Assembly (NCBI GenBank): GCA_905215205.1
Contig: CAJMPK010000106.1
Coordinates: 1-5,404, forward strand
DNA: 5,404 bases
Direction: 5' to 3'
Origin: an uncultured bacterium
GTDB taxonomy: Bacteria > Actinomycetota > Coriobacteriia > Coriobacteriales > Coriobacteriaceae
The notes under the pieces are model-generated. The model made no database searches. It saw nothing but the letters and a program-made list of their open reading frames with translations, and had not been told where the DNA came from. Position numbers and translations under genes: made by a program. Shown here piece by piece: positions 1 to 5,369 of this stretch (the first letter of the stretch is position 1; each line of letters begins with the position of its first letter).

Positions 1-2
1 GC

Positions 3-53
3 ATTTCCCCAGATAAAACCTGCCAAAATAAACCTGTCCCTTTTCGGTGGGTT
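3..53 (+). repeat. Dispersed hairpin repeat, copy 1 (left boundary of accessory module)
   Basis: Bases 3-44 are identical to 2089-2130, and 8-41 match the reverse complement of 5316-5349 at 33 of 34 positions. The copy folds on the plus strand: 17-28 pairs with 41-53, with C45 bulged and two G-T wobbles (G22-T48 and T21-G49). The loop region carries CCTGTCCC. It resembles a REP-type or MITE-like element that needs a transposase elsewhere, because none is encoded here. The repeat is directly seen; its mobility is inferred. Confidence 0.8.
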
Positions 54-103
54 AATCGTGAGTTATTTCACCGCAGCTTAAGGCACGGTTGGGATGTGCG
101 CAC

Positions 104-314
104 TTTAAAGAGAGGAGCCCATGATTAGAGAGGTCGCGCTCGTCTCTCTAAATGTCTCTCTAAAGAGAAAGCCAGTTAAAGAAATAACATTAGGCAATCT
201 AGCGGTGAATTCGATACATCTTTCTAAATTTCTCTCTAAAATAAGGTGCTTATCTCTCTAAAGTTAGAGAGATATACTATACTTTAGAGAGATAAATCTA
301 TCGTTTTAGAGAGA
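104..314. promoter_or_regulatory. Array of TCTCTCTAAA / TTTAGAGAGA sites upstream of the AlbA_2-ATPase gene
   Basis: Forward copies of TCTCTCTAAA lie at 143-152, 155-164, 231-240 and 253-262, with a one-mismatch copy at 219-228. Reverse copies of TTTAGAGAGA lie at 283-292 and 305-314, with weaker ones at 263-272 (one mismatch), 124-133 and 104-113. The 253 and 263 sites form a perfect palindrome with 11-bp arms (251-261 and 264-274) and a 2-bp spacer. Start-to-start spacings are 12, 12, 22, 20 and 22 bases, so many sites fall on a similar helix face. The last site abuts the ribosome binding site of the gene starting at 319. The layout is that of a multi-site operator, probably bound by the gene's own winged-helix protein. 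The sites are seen; the binding protein is inferred. Confidence 0.75.
273..283 (+). promoter_or_regulatory. Candidate -10 region of the AlbA_2-ATPase gene
   Basis: Two overlapping TATACT hexamers lie at 273-278 and 278-283, about 36-46 bases before the start codon. No good -35 hexamer is found 16-18 bases upstream, where the sequence is motif array instead. The boxes are squeezed between the palindrome at 251-274 and the site at 283-292, so a protein on those sites would either block or help polymerase. Confidence 0.35.
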
Positions 315-318
315 CGGA

Positions 319-2019
319 ATGCCAATGCTGCTGGATGAACCTCTTGGCCTTATCGTTGAGCGCCTTCGCAGGCGGGGGACTGATGACGCATCGGTAGAAG
401 TTAAAGCCTGCACGAATAAATTGAGCGCAGACGTATGGGAGACAGTGAGCGCTTTTGCGAACACTGCGGGTGGGCTCATTATTTTGGGCCTAAACGAAGC
501 CGAAGGGTTTGTTCCTTCGGCTAACTTTGCTATCGATAGGGTGCGCGATCAGTTTGTTTCGGGTATCGGAGACGGAGGCTCAGCAGCAGTGGTGACCCAT
601 GCGCCGCGGTACGAGCTTGATCGAGGCGAGGTCGACGGGCTCCAGGTGCTTCTGGTGCGCATCTTTGAACTTGAGCTTAAAGCGAAGCCTTGCTATATCG
701 GCGCGCGCGGCGTACAGAACGGTAGCTACAAGCGCGTGGATGATAAAGATATCAAGATGTCACCCGCTGAGCTATATGAGCTGCAGAGTGCGTTGCTTCC
801 GAGCGATGCAGACGGCACGGTGGTTTCGGAAGCAACAGTCGAGGATTTGGATCCAGATGTCGTGCGGTCTATTATCGCAAATCGCCGGCTGCAGACCCCC
901 CGCGTTTTGCGCGGGGCCGATACGCTGGAAAAGCAGCTGATCAGACTCAATATCACTACAAAGGATGGTGCGGTGAAGCTCGCAGGGCTTCTGTCGGCGG
1001 GAATTTACCCCCAGCAGTTCTATCCCAAACTCATGATCGATGTCGCCGTTCATTCCGATGTGGAAAAATCTGCACCCGGGCAACCCCGGTTTATTGACCG
1101 CCAGCTGTGCGATGGCCCGATTCCGGCTTGCATCGAAGATGCCCTTGCCGCGATTGGACGGAACTTGCGCAAAGCGGCGATAGTGCAAGGCGCTGGTAGA
1201 AGGGAGGATTGGGAAGTTCCCCAGGAGGTTTTGCGCGAGGCCTTGGCAAATGCCTGCATCCATCGAGAATATTCGCCCATGTTTGTGGGGCAGGCCGTGA
1301 GCGTCGATATCTATCCAGACAGAATAGAGATCAAAAACCCCGGTGGGCTTTGGGGCGGAAAGACGGTGGACAATCTTGCAGACGGGGAATCGCGCTGCCG
1401 AAACCCAAAGCTCATGAGCCTAATGGGGGCGACGCCGTTGGAGCATGCCGAGGGGGCCGTTGCAGAAAGCCAGGGATCTGGTATCCCGGCTATGATTCGC
1501 GAGATGGAGTCTCGTTCGCTTGGAAGGCCGAAATTTATCGTTAAGGCCGATTCGTTTACGGTGCTGCTTTCCCGGCACGGGGCGGAGCTTGCTGAAAACC
1601 GCACGTGGATTCAGAGCCATGTGGGCACCGAGCTGACGGATCGCGAGGAAACATTGCTCATGTTTATGCGGGAGCATGGGTGCGTATGCGATGTTCAAAA
1701 AATACGAGAGGCCCTGAAGTGGGATTCGGATGACATTCGCCTGATCTGCGGGGATCTTGTCGATAAACATGTCCTGTCAAAATGTGGCAAAGACACGTTT
1801 GAGATTATCGATATGAGCAGAGAATCGTCAGCTTCGACAGCGGATAGGATCCTGGAGGCTCTCAGCGCCGAAGTGGATATGACGGCGCGAGAAATAGCGG
1901 TTGCATCGGGGGTCAAAATTTCGTCCGTCCGCTACCATCTGCCAAAAATGGCGGATAAAGGGCTCATCGAAGTAATGGGCTCATCGACGAGCCGCAACCG
2001 CCGCTATCGGAAGAAGTAG
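319..2019 (+). CDS. AlbA_2 (Schlafen-type) / GHKL ATPase / double winged-helix regulator
   Basis: This 566-residue cytoplasmic protein matches the COG2865 type of predicted regulators. Residues about 12-155 form an AlbA_2 domain: E27 and K29, then the SAFANTAGG segment at 44-52, then ILGL. Residues about 300-417 form a GHKL-type ATP-binding domain: an N-box with E307, N311, H315 and R316, then NPGGL at 340-344, R361-N362 and GSGIP at 386-390. Two winged helices follow, at about 438-497 and 507-566, the second ending in a basic tail (NRRYRKK). In related proteins AlbA_2 may bind nucleic acid; the exact role is unknown, with transcription control most likely and a defence role possible. The start at 319 follows GAGAG with short spacing; ATG 325 is an alternative. 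The upstream motif array suggests autoregulation. The gene stands alone between 42-base direct repeats and looks less GC-rich than the genes to its right, hinting at acquisition. There is no signal peptide or membrane segment. Confidence 0.88.
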   Translation: MPMLLDEPLGLIVERLRRRGTDDASVEVKACTNKLSADVWETVSAFANTAGGLIILGLNEAEGFVPSANFAIDRVRDQFVSGIGDGGSAAVVTHAPRYELDRGEVDGLQVLLVRIFELELKAKPCYIGARGVQNGSYKRVDDKDIKMSPAELYELQSALLPSDADGTVVSEATVEDLDPDVVRSIIANRRLQTPRVLRGADTLEKQLIRLNITTKDGAVKLAGLLSAGIYPQQFYPKLMIDVAVHSDVEKSAPGQPRFIDRQLCDGPIPACIEDALAAIGRNLRKAAIVQGAGRREDWEVPQEVLREALANACIHREYSPMFVGQAVSVDIYPDRIEIKNPGGLWGGKTVDNLADGESRCRNPKLMSLMGATPLEHAEGAVAESQGSGIPAMIREMESRSLGRPKFIVKADSFTVLLSRHGAELAENRTWIQSHVGTELTDREETLLMFMREHGCVCDVQKIREALKWDSDDIRLICGDLVDKHVLSKCGKDTFEIIDMSRESSASTADRILEALSAEVDMTAREIAVASGVKISSVRYHLPKMADKGLIEVMGSSTSRNRRYRKK

Positions 2020-2028
2020 ATGCAGCCG

Positions 2029-2078
2029 AGTCGCCCCTCTTGTGTCTCTCGAAGTAGATGGGTGCTAGAGGGGCGACT
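2029..2078 (+). terminator. Hairpin after the AlbA_2-ATPase gene, possible terminator
   Basis: Perfect 12-bp arms AGTCGCCCCTCT (2029-2040) and AGAGGGGCGACT (2067-2078) flank a 26-base loop, starting 9 bases after the stop codon. No T-run follows, so this is a weak intrinsic terminator at best. It may instead stabilise the 3' end of the message or mark a module boundary. Confidence 0.4.
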
Positions 2079-2088
2079 GCCTCGCGAT

Positions 2089-2140
2089 ATTTCCCCAGAT
2101 AAAACCTGCCAAAATAAACCTGTCCCTTTTTGGTAGGTCA
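2089..2140 (+). repeat. Dispersed hairpin repeat, copy 2 (right boundary of accessory module)
   Basis: Bases 2089-2130 are identical to 3-44 and in the same orientation. The copy forms an 11-bp stem, 2104-2114 with 2128-2138, containing one G-T wobble (G2108-T2134), around a 13-base loop with CCTGTCCC. After 2130 the copies differ at single positions, but those changes keep the stem. Confidence 0.8.
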
Positions 2141-2210
2141 GTTAACGCAGTCCAGGTTGAGCATATGCGAGCGAGCAGACCCCGGGTGCGGTAAGGTGAC
2201 GTGAAACAAG

Positions 2211-2237
2211 CGGGCGCTGACCTTTTGGTCGCGCCCG
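2211..2237 (-). terminator. Strong GC hairpin downstream of larE, possible terminator
   Basis: CGGGCGC (2211-2217) pairs with GCGCCCG (2231-2237) and GACC (2219-2222) with GGTC (2227-2230). T2218 is bulged and TTTT is the loop, giving 11 pairs. Read on the minus strand it is followed by CTTGTTTC, a weak U-rich tail, so it could end larE transcripts that pass the nearer hairpin. The rest of 2141-2287 shows no supportable gene. Confidence 0.35.
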
Positions 2238-2287
2238 TGAAGTTGAACGTCAGATTGCCGTGCCCGGAGCCTGCGCAGCGCCGAGCA

Positions 2288-2314
2288 GTTACGCCGTTTG
2301 TAAAACGGCGTAAC
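2288..2314 (-). terminator. Hairpin directly after the larE stop codon
   Basis: Perfect 12-bp arms GTTACGCCGTTT (2288-2299) and AAACGGCGTAAC (2303-2314) flank a 3-base loop. The structure touches the larE stop codon at 2315-2317. No T-run follows on the minus strand, so termination may be incomplete; message stabilisation is an alternative role. Confidence 0.5.
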
Positions 2315-3193
2315 CTAAAGGTTCATGTTGCCGTGGATGTAGGGGGTGACCTCGGGGGAGACGTGGTCGCAGCCCAGCTCGTGCAGTGCGGACTCGATGG
2401 TGGCGGGCAGCGGGGTCTTGCCCTCGGCATCGACGGCGGTGCCGCCGAGGGCGGCAATCTTGACGACATCTGCGGGTGCGGCCTCGATATGCATGCAGCC
2501 GCCGACCAAGCGCGCGCGAACCTGGGCCAGGTCAAGATCGTGCAGGTAATCCTCGCAGGTGCGGATTAAATCGACCTTCTCGCGCGTAAGCTCCTCGCCC
2601 GTGGGGACGCGGGTGGCAAGGCAGGCTCCCGCCGGCAGGTTCCAGACGGGATAGCCCCATGCGCGCAGCAGCTTGCGCTCTTCGTCCTTGGTAAAGCCGA
2701 CCTCCATAAGAGGGGAGCGTACACCGAGCTCTTCTGCCGCGCGCATGCCAGGGCGGTAGTCACCGCGATCGCTTGCATTGCTGCCATCGATGACGGTGTG
2801 AAAGCCGAGTGACTTGGCGTGGTTCACGATGGCGATAAAGCCGGCGTGCTTGCAGTGGTAGCAGCGATTGGCGTCGTTGCAAGCTACTTGGGGGAGCTGC
2901 AGCTGATCGACCGAAAGATTGAGTACGGGGAGCTTAAAATGCGGCTCCTCACTGGCTTGTACGTCAACGGATCGCTCAAATGAAGCCTGCTCGGGCGTGC
3001 CGATGAGCGGCGTGGTGAGGTGAACGAGAAGCGTGCTAGCGGGCATGATACGGGCGCAGACCGCGGCCAAAAAGCTGCTGTCGACGCCACCGGAAAAGCC
3101 GATGGCGACGCGTCCGTATGCCAAAAGCAACTGCTCGAGCGTCGCGAGTTTGTCCTGAAGCTCCTCTGCAGGTGCAGTAGTGTCTGAAAGCAT
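2315..3193 (-). CDS. larE: LarE, ATP-dependent sulfur transferase of nickel-pincer cofactor synthesis
   Basis: This 292-residue cytoplasmic protein is close to the family's usual length. LarE activates the carboxylates of the pyridinium mononucleotide precursor with ATP and turns them into thiocarboxylates, which later hold nickel in the cofactor of lactate racemase and related enzymes. The PP-loop SGGVDS is at residues 34-39. The NRCYHCK motif is at 109-115, DGSNASD at 136-142, and AGACLATR at 188-195, where Cys191 aligns with the sulfur-donor Cys176 of the Lactiplantibacillus plantarum enzyme. That enzyme, as recalled, lacks the CxxC pair, so Cys111, Cys114 and Cys191 here suggest the [4Fe-4S]-binding form. 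The C-terminus (PYIHGNMNL) differs from the common GxRSGxMN ending. The start is supported by AAGGA 7 bases upstream. No larB or larC is adjacent, so the gene is an orphan within this window. A related PP-loop sulfur transferase role cannot be excluded. Confidence 0.88.
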   Translation of the reverse strand: MLSDTTAPAEELQDKLATLEQLLLAYGRVAIGFSGGVDSSFLAAVCARIMPASTLLVHLTTPLIGTPEQASFERSVDVQASEEPHFKLPVLNLSVDQLQLPQVACNDANRCYHCKHAGFIAIVNHAKSLGFHTVIDGSNASDRGDYRPGMRAAEELGVRSPLMEVGFTKDEERKLLRAWGYPVWNLPAGACLATRVPTGEELTREKVDLIRTCEDYLHDLDLAQVRARLVGGCMHIEAAPADVVKIAALGGTAVDAEGKTPLPATIESALHELGCDHVSPEVTPYIHGNMNL

Positions 3194-3216
3194 GAAACGA
3201 TCCTTACCATTGAGTA

Positions 3217-3244
3217 CTCGGTCGAAAACTATAATCCTACCGAG
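3217..3244. promoter_or_regulatory. Inverted repeat around the larE -10 box, possible operator
   Basis: CTCGGT at 3217-3222 and ACCGAG at 3239-3244 form 6-bp arms around 16 bases that contain the larE -10 box. The position would suit a repressor site. The arms are short, so chance is a real possibility. Confidence 0.25.
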
Positions 3245-3255
3245 CTGCCTGTCAT
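3228..3255 (-). promoter_or_regulatory. larE promoter
   Basis: On the minus strand ATGACA (3250-3255, five of six consensus bases) is followed by a 16-base spacer and TATAGT (3228-3233). Transcription would begin near 3221, leaving a short leader of under 30 bases with AAGGA before the ATG. Confidence 0.55.
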
Positions 3256-3266
3256 AAGACTTCCGC

Positions 3267-3306
3267 TTATGTAACGAAAGTGCAATATGCTATATACGTT
3301 ATATAC
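3267..3306 (+). promoter_or_regulatory. Probable promoter region of the HAD hydrolase gene
   Basis: TTATGT (3267-3272), an 18-base spacer and TATATA (3291-3296) make a weak sigma-70-like promoter. A second TATATAC begins at 3300, nine bases after the first, giving a tandem AT-rich repeat. Leader length to the chosen start at 3361 would be about 55 bases. The box assignment is uncertain. Confidence 0.3.
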
Positions 3307-3360
3307 AAGTTTGTAAAGTGCGGTAGAGTGGCAGTAATGCAATCCGGTGAGGGGGCCGAT

Positions 3361-4011
3361 ATGATCAAGGCTGTTATTTTTGACATGGACGGAACGCTGG
3401 TCGATACCGAGCGTTTAGGCATCAAGGCATGGAAGGCGGGCGCTGCCGAGCTGGGGATCGCGATTGATGATGCTCTGATCCATCAGTTTATCGGCCGCAC
3501 GCTGCCCGATGTCATGGACATTCTTGATGAACATTACGGTAGTCGCGAAACCGCCGAGGCGATCTATGTCCGCCACAAGGAGATTCGCGACGAGATAGTC
3601 AAGACCGAACTGGAGCTTAAGGCCGGCGCCGCCGAGTGTCTAGACGAGCTGCTGGCTGCGGGCTATCACGTGGGCCTTGCGACGTCGTCGCGCCACGTTA
3701 CGGCGGAGCGCAACCTTAAGATGGTCGGTCTTTTTGACAAGTTTGAAACGGTGACCTGTGGCGAGGACGTCGTGCACGGCAAGCCCAACCCCGAGATGTA
3801 CCTGCTTGCCTGCGAGCGCGCGGGCTTCGCTCCCGAGGAATGTGCCGTGGTCGAGGATTCGCGCAACGGCTGCGTCTCGGGCATTACGGCCGGCTGCCAT
3901 GTCTTTGCCGTCCCCGACATCGTGCTGCTGCCGCAGGACGTGGTGGATGGCTGCGAGGCCGTGCTCGATACGTTGTTCGATCTGACGGCGGCGGTCAAGG
4001 CCGTGCGCTAG
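3361..4011 (+). CDS. HAD-superfamily hydrolase, beta-phosphoglucomutase-like
   Basis: This 216-residue cytoplasmic protein carries all four HAD motifs: DMDGT at residues 8-12 (nucleophile Asp8, acid-base Asp10), ATSS at 107-110, Lys141 in HGKPNPE, and EDS at 165-167. The helical cap between about residues 15 and 85 places it with subfamily I phosphatases and phosphomutases acting on small sugar phosphates or similar metabolites. The substrate cannot be told from sequence. Translation most likely starts at ATG 3361, preceded by GAGGGG about 8 bases upstream. An in-frame GTG at 3280 would add 27 residues before the conserved MIKAVIFDMDGT and is rejected. The gene is divergent from larE and convergent with the LacI-family gene, ending at a shared terminator. 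A role with the LacI regulator in sugar metabolism is possible but not shown. Confidence 0.9.
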   Translation: MIKAVIFDMDGTLVDTERLGIKAWKAGAAELGIAIDDALIHQFIGRTLPDVMDILDEHYGSRETAEAIYVRHKEIRDEIVKTELELKAGAAECLDELLAAGYHVGLATSSRHVTAERNLKMVGLFDKFETVTCGEDVVHGKPNPEMYLLACERAGFAPEECAVVEDSRNGCVSGITAGCHVFAVPDIVLLPQDVVDGCEAVLDTLFDLTAAVKAVR

Positions 4012-4049
4012 ACAATTGCGGAGCTGAAACGAGCAATTGGCCGTCTTTG

Positions 4050-4099
4050 CGCTCAAGCAAAAGAGGCCCGGCAATGGTCGGGCCTCTTTTGCTTGAGCG
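4050..4099. terminator. Bidirectional intrinsic terminator between convergent genes
   Basis: Perfect 21-bp arms (4050-4070 and 4079-4099) flank an 8-base loop. The inner core GAGGCCCG / CGGGCCTC is followed on both strands by TTTTGCTT, so it works as a GC stem plus U-tract in either direction. It lies between the HAD hydrolase stop codon (4009-4011) and the LacI-family stop codon (4125-4127). Confidence 0.9.
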
Positions 4100-4124
4100 G
4101 CGTTTTGGCATACTGGCCGACGTG

Positions 4125-5237
4125 CTATAGATACGCGCCGAGGTTGATGGCGGTGGCTTCGGTTTGACTGCTCGCCTGGGTGCTGGCGCGCTCCAAGAGG
4201 AACGGCCGCACGAGTTCCTGACGGTTGATGTCCTCGGCGGCTGTGACCGCAGTAACGGTTCTCGCTGCGGAACCAATGCGGATGTGCTTGGTTTTTGCCG
4301 GCGCCTTGTTCTCGATTTGCTCCATGAGCAGCTGGACACCCTTGCGGCCAATCTCGTAGCCCGGGGGTGCCACCGTGGTGAGGGGGACCGACCCGCTCCA
4401 TGCAAGCGGGTTGCCGTCGCAGCCGGCCACGCGAACCTGTTCGGGGACGGAGATGCCTTTGTCGGTCAACGCCGAGATAACGCCCGAGGCCAATACATCG
4501 GTAAGGCCGATGACAAAATCGGGACGCTCGCCGGTAGAGCGCTCGGCAATCTGAGCGCCGATGCTGTAACCATCGGCAGCGGTATTCCATTCTCCGGCGT
4601 CAATGACCTCAATTTTGATATCGGGATGCAGGACGAGGGCCTTATGAATGCCAAGTACGCGCAGGGTGAGCTGCATAAATGCCGCTCTGCCCACAACGGT
4701 GATATGGCGCGCGCCGCGGGTGATGGCGAGCTCGGCGATAATGCGCCCTTGCGCCTCGTTGTCGGCGGCCACGTAGTAACCGGGTTCGGAGCAGTGGATG
4801 TCCAGATGGACGATCGGCACGGGCATCTTGGTCATTGCGGGGTGCCAATCGGGGGACGCCATAGGCTGAACCATGACGCCGGACATCTGCGTGCCCATAA
4901 AATAGCGCAGGTAGTGGTCCTCGAGGATGTCGTCGTTATCGGCGTTGGCGATGAGCAGGTCATAGCCGTGCTTGCGGGCCTCGTTATGGGCGCCGCTGGC
5001 AATTTGGAGCGAGAAGCCATGGTCGAGACGGGGGAGGACCAGGCCAAAGGACTTAGTGGCGCCGCCCGCGAGCTGACGAGCACTTTGGTTGGGCAGGTAG
5101 CCAAGGCGATTGATGGTCTCGTTGATGAGCTTGAGGGTCTCGGGGCGCAGCTTTTCGGGGTGGTTGAGCGCGTTGGATACCGTGCCCAGCGAGACTCCTG
5201 CCTCGCGCGCGACGTCGCTGATTTTTACCTTTGCCAT
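4125..5237 (-). CDS. LacI-family transcriptional regulator
   Basis: This 370-residue protein has the standard LacI layout. A helix-turn-helix lies at residues about 5-25 (KISDVAREAGVSLGTVSNAL) and a hinge at about 48-60 (LPNQSARQLAGG). A periplasmic-binding-protein-like sensor domain runs from about 63 to 352, with AGCDGNP at 271-277, and the family's C-terminal R-x-S-T-like signature appears as ERAST at 349-353. About 17 residues of low-complexity tail follow. It should bind DNA as a dimer or tetramer and release it, or bind it, on sensing a small molecule, usually a sugar; the effector is unknown. The start at 5237 is chosen because MAKVKISDVA is the usual N-terminus and AAAGGGG precedes it. 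An in-frame ATG at 5303 would add 22 residues and sit on the promoter. No transporter or sugar enzyme operon is attached in the window, so its target is not visible. Confidence 0.93.
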   Translation of the reverse strand: MAKVKISDVAREAGVSLGTVSNALNHPEKLRPETLKLINETINRLGYLPNQSARQLAGGATKSFGLVLPRLDHGFSLQIASGAHNEARKHGYDLLIANADNDDILEDHYLRYFMGTQMSGVMVQPMASPDWHPAMTKMPVPIVHLDIHCSEPGYYVAADNEAQGRIIAELAITRGARHITVVGRAAFMQLTLRVLGIHKALVLHPDIKIEVIDAGEWNTAADGYSIGAQIAERSTGERPDFVIGLTDVLASGVISALTDKGISVPEQVRVAGCDGNPLAWSGSVPLTTVAPPGYEIGRKGVQLLMEQIENKAPAKTKHIRIGSAARTVTAVTAAEDINRQELVRPFLLERASTQASSQTEATAINLGAYL

Positions 5238-5248
5238 AGCGGCCCCTT

Positions 5249-5260
5249 TGATGCGTTTCA
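5249..5260. promoter_or_regulatory. Candidate LacI-type operator in the regulator's own leader
   Basis: TGATGCGTTTCA (minus strand TGAAACGCATCA) has the TGAnnCGnnTCA form with the central CG typical of LacI-family operators. It lies between the -10 box and the ribosome binding site, where binding would repress the gene. A related GAAACG occurs at 5287-5292 on the minus strand, between the -35 and -10 boxes. Only 8 of 12 positions are symmetric. Confidence 0.35.
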
Positions 5261-5272
5261 AGTACGAGTCAG

Positions 5273-5303
5273 ATTGTAGCATCGTCCGTTTCCAGGGTGT
5301 CAA
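5273..5303 (-). promoter_or_regulatory. Promoter of the LacI-family gene
   Basis: On the minus strand a perfect TTGACA (5298-5303) is followed by a 19-base spacer and TACAAT (5273-5278). The spacer is longer than the usual 17, which may lower strength. The -35 box overlaps the end of the hairpin repeat that begins at 5302. Confidence 0.6.
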
Positions 5304-5349
5304 AACCTACCAATTAGGGACAGGTTTATTTTGGTAGGTTTTATCTGGG
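5302..5349 (-). repeat. Dispersed hairpin repeat, copy 3 (inverted)
   Basis: The reverse complement of 5316-5349 matches 8-41 and 2094-2127 at 33 of 34 positions. Perfect 12-bp arms AAAACCTACCAA (5302-5313) and TTGGTAGGTTTT (5331-5342) flank a 17-base loop with GGGACAGG. The single difference, G to A on the repeat strand, turns the wobble of the other copies into a standard pair. Confidence 0.8.
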
Positions 5350-5369
5350 CAAACACCGTTGCCAGCGCG

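Noticed and set aside
104..314. CRISPR array or plasmid iteron origin
   Set aside because: The units are only 10 bases, occur in both orientations, have irregular spacers and no cas or rep gene. Position over a promoter fits an operator better.
2089..2140. Copy 2 as the terminator of the AlbA_2-ATPase gene
   Set aside because: The hairpin is AT-rich and lacks a following T-run on the plus strand. The same element occurs at places with no gene end, so a repeat is the better label.
3..2140. Classical insertion sequence or composite transposon
   Set aside because: The repeats are direct copies of a dispersed hairpin, not terminal inverted repeats, and there is no transposase or integrase between them.
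2201..2569. Plus-strand open frame of 122 codons starting with GTG
   Set aside because: It runs through both hairpins and antisense into the 3' end of larE, with no ribosome binding site or domain.
3280..3360. Upstream GTG start for the HAD hydrolase
   Set aside because: It would add 27 residues before the conserved MIKAVIFDMDGT start, covers the likely promoter, and lacks the good ribosome binding site present before 3361.
3640..4590. Minus-strand open frame of 316 codons
   Set aside because: It crosses the bidirectional terminator and is antisense to the HAD gene and out of frame with the LacI-family gene; no domain is recognisable.
4164..5279. Plus-strand open frame of 371 codons
   Set aside because: It lies fully antisense to the LacI-family gene, whose domain motifs are clear. 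Its translation shows no recognisable domain, and long mirror frames are common in GC-rich genes.
5238..5303. Upstream ATG start for the LacI-family gene
   Set aside because: It would precede the standard MAKVKISDVA N-terminus by 22 residues and sits on the -35 box of the predicted promoter.
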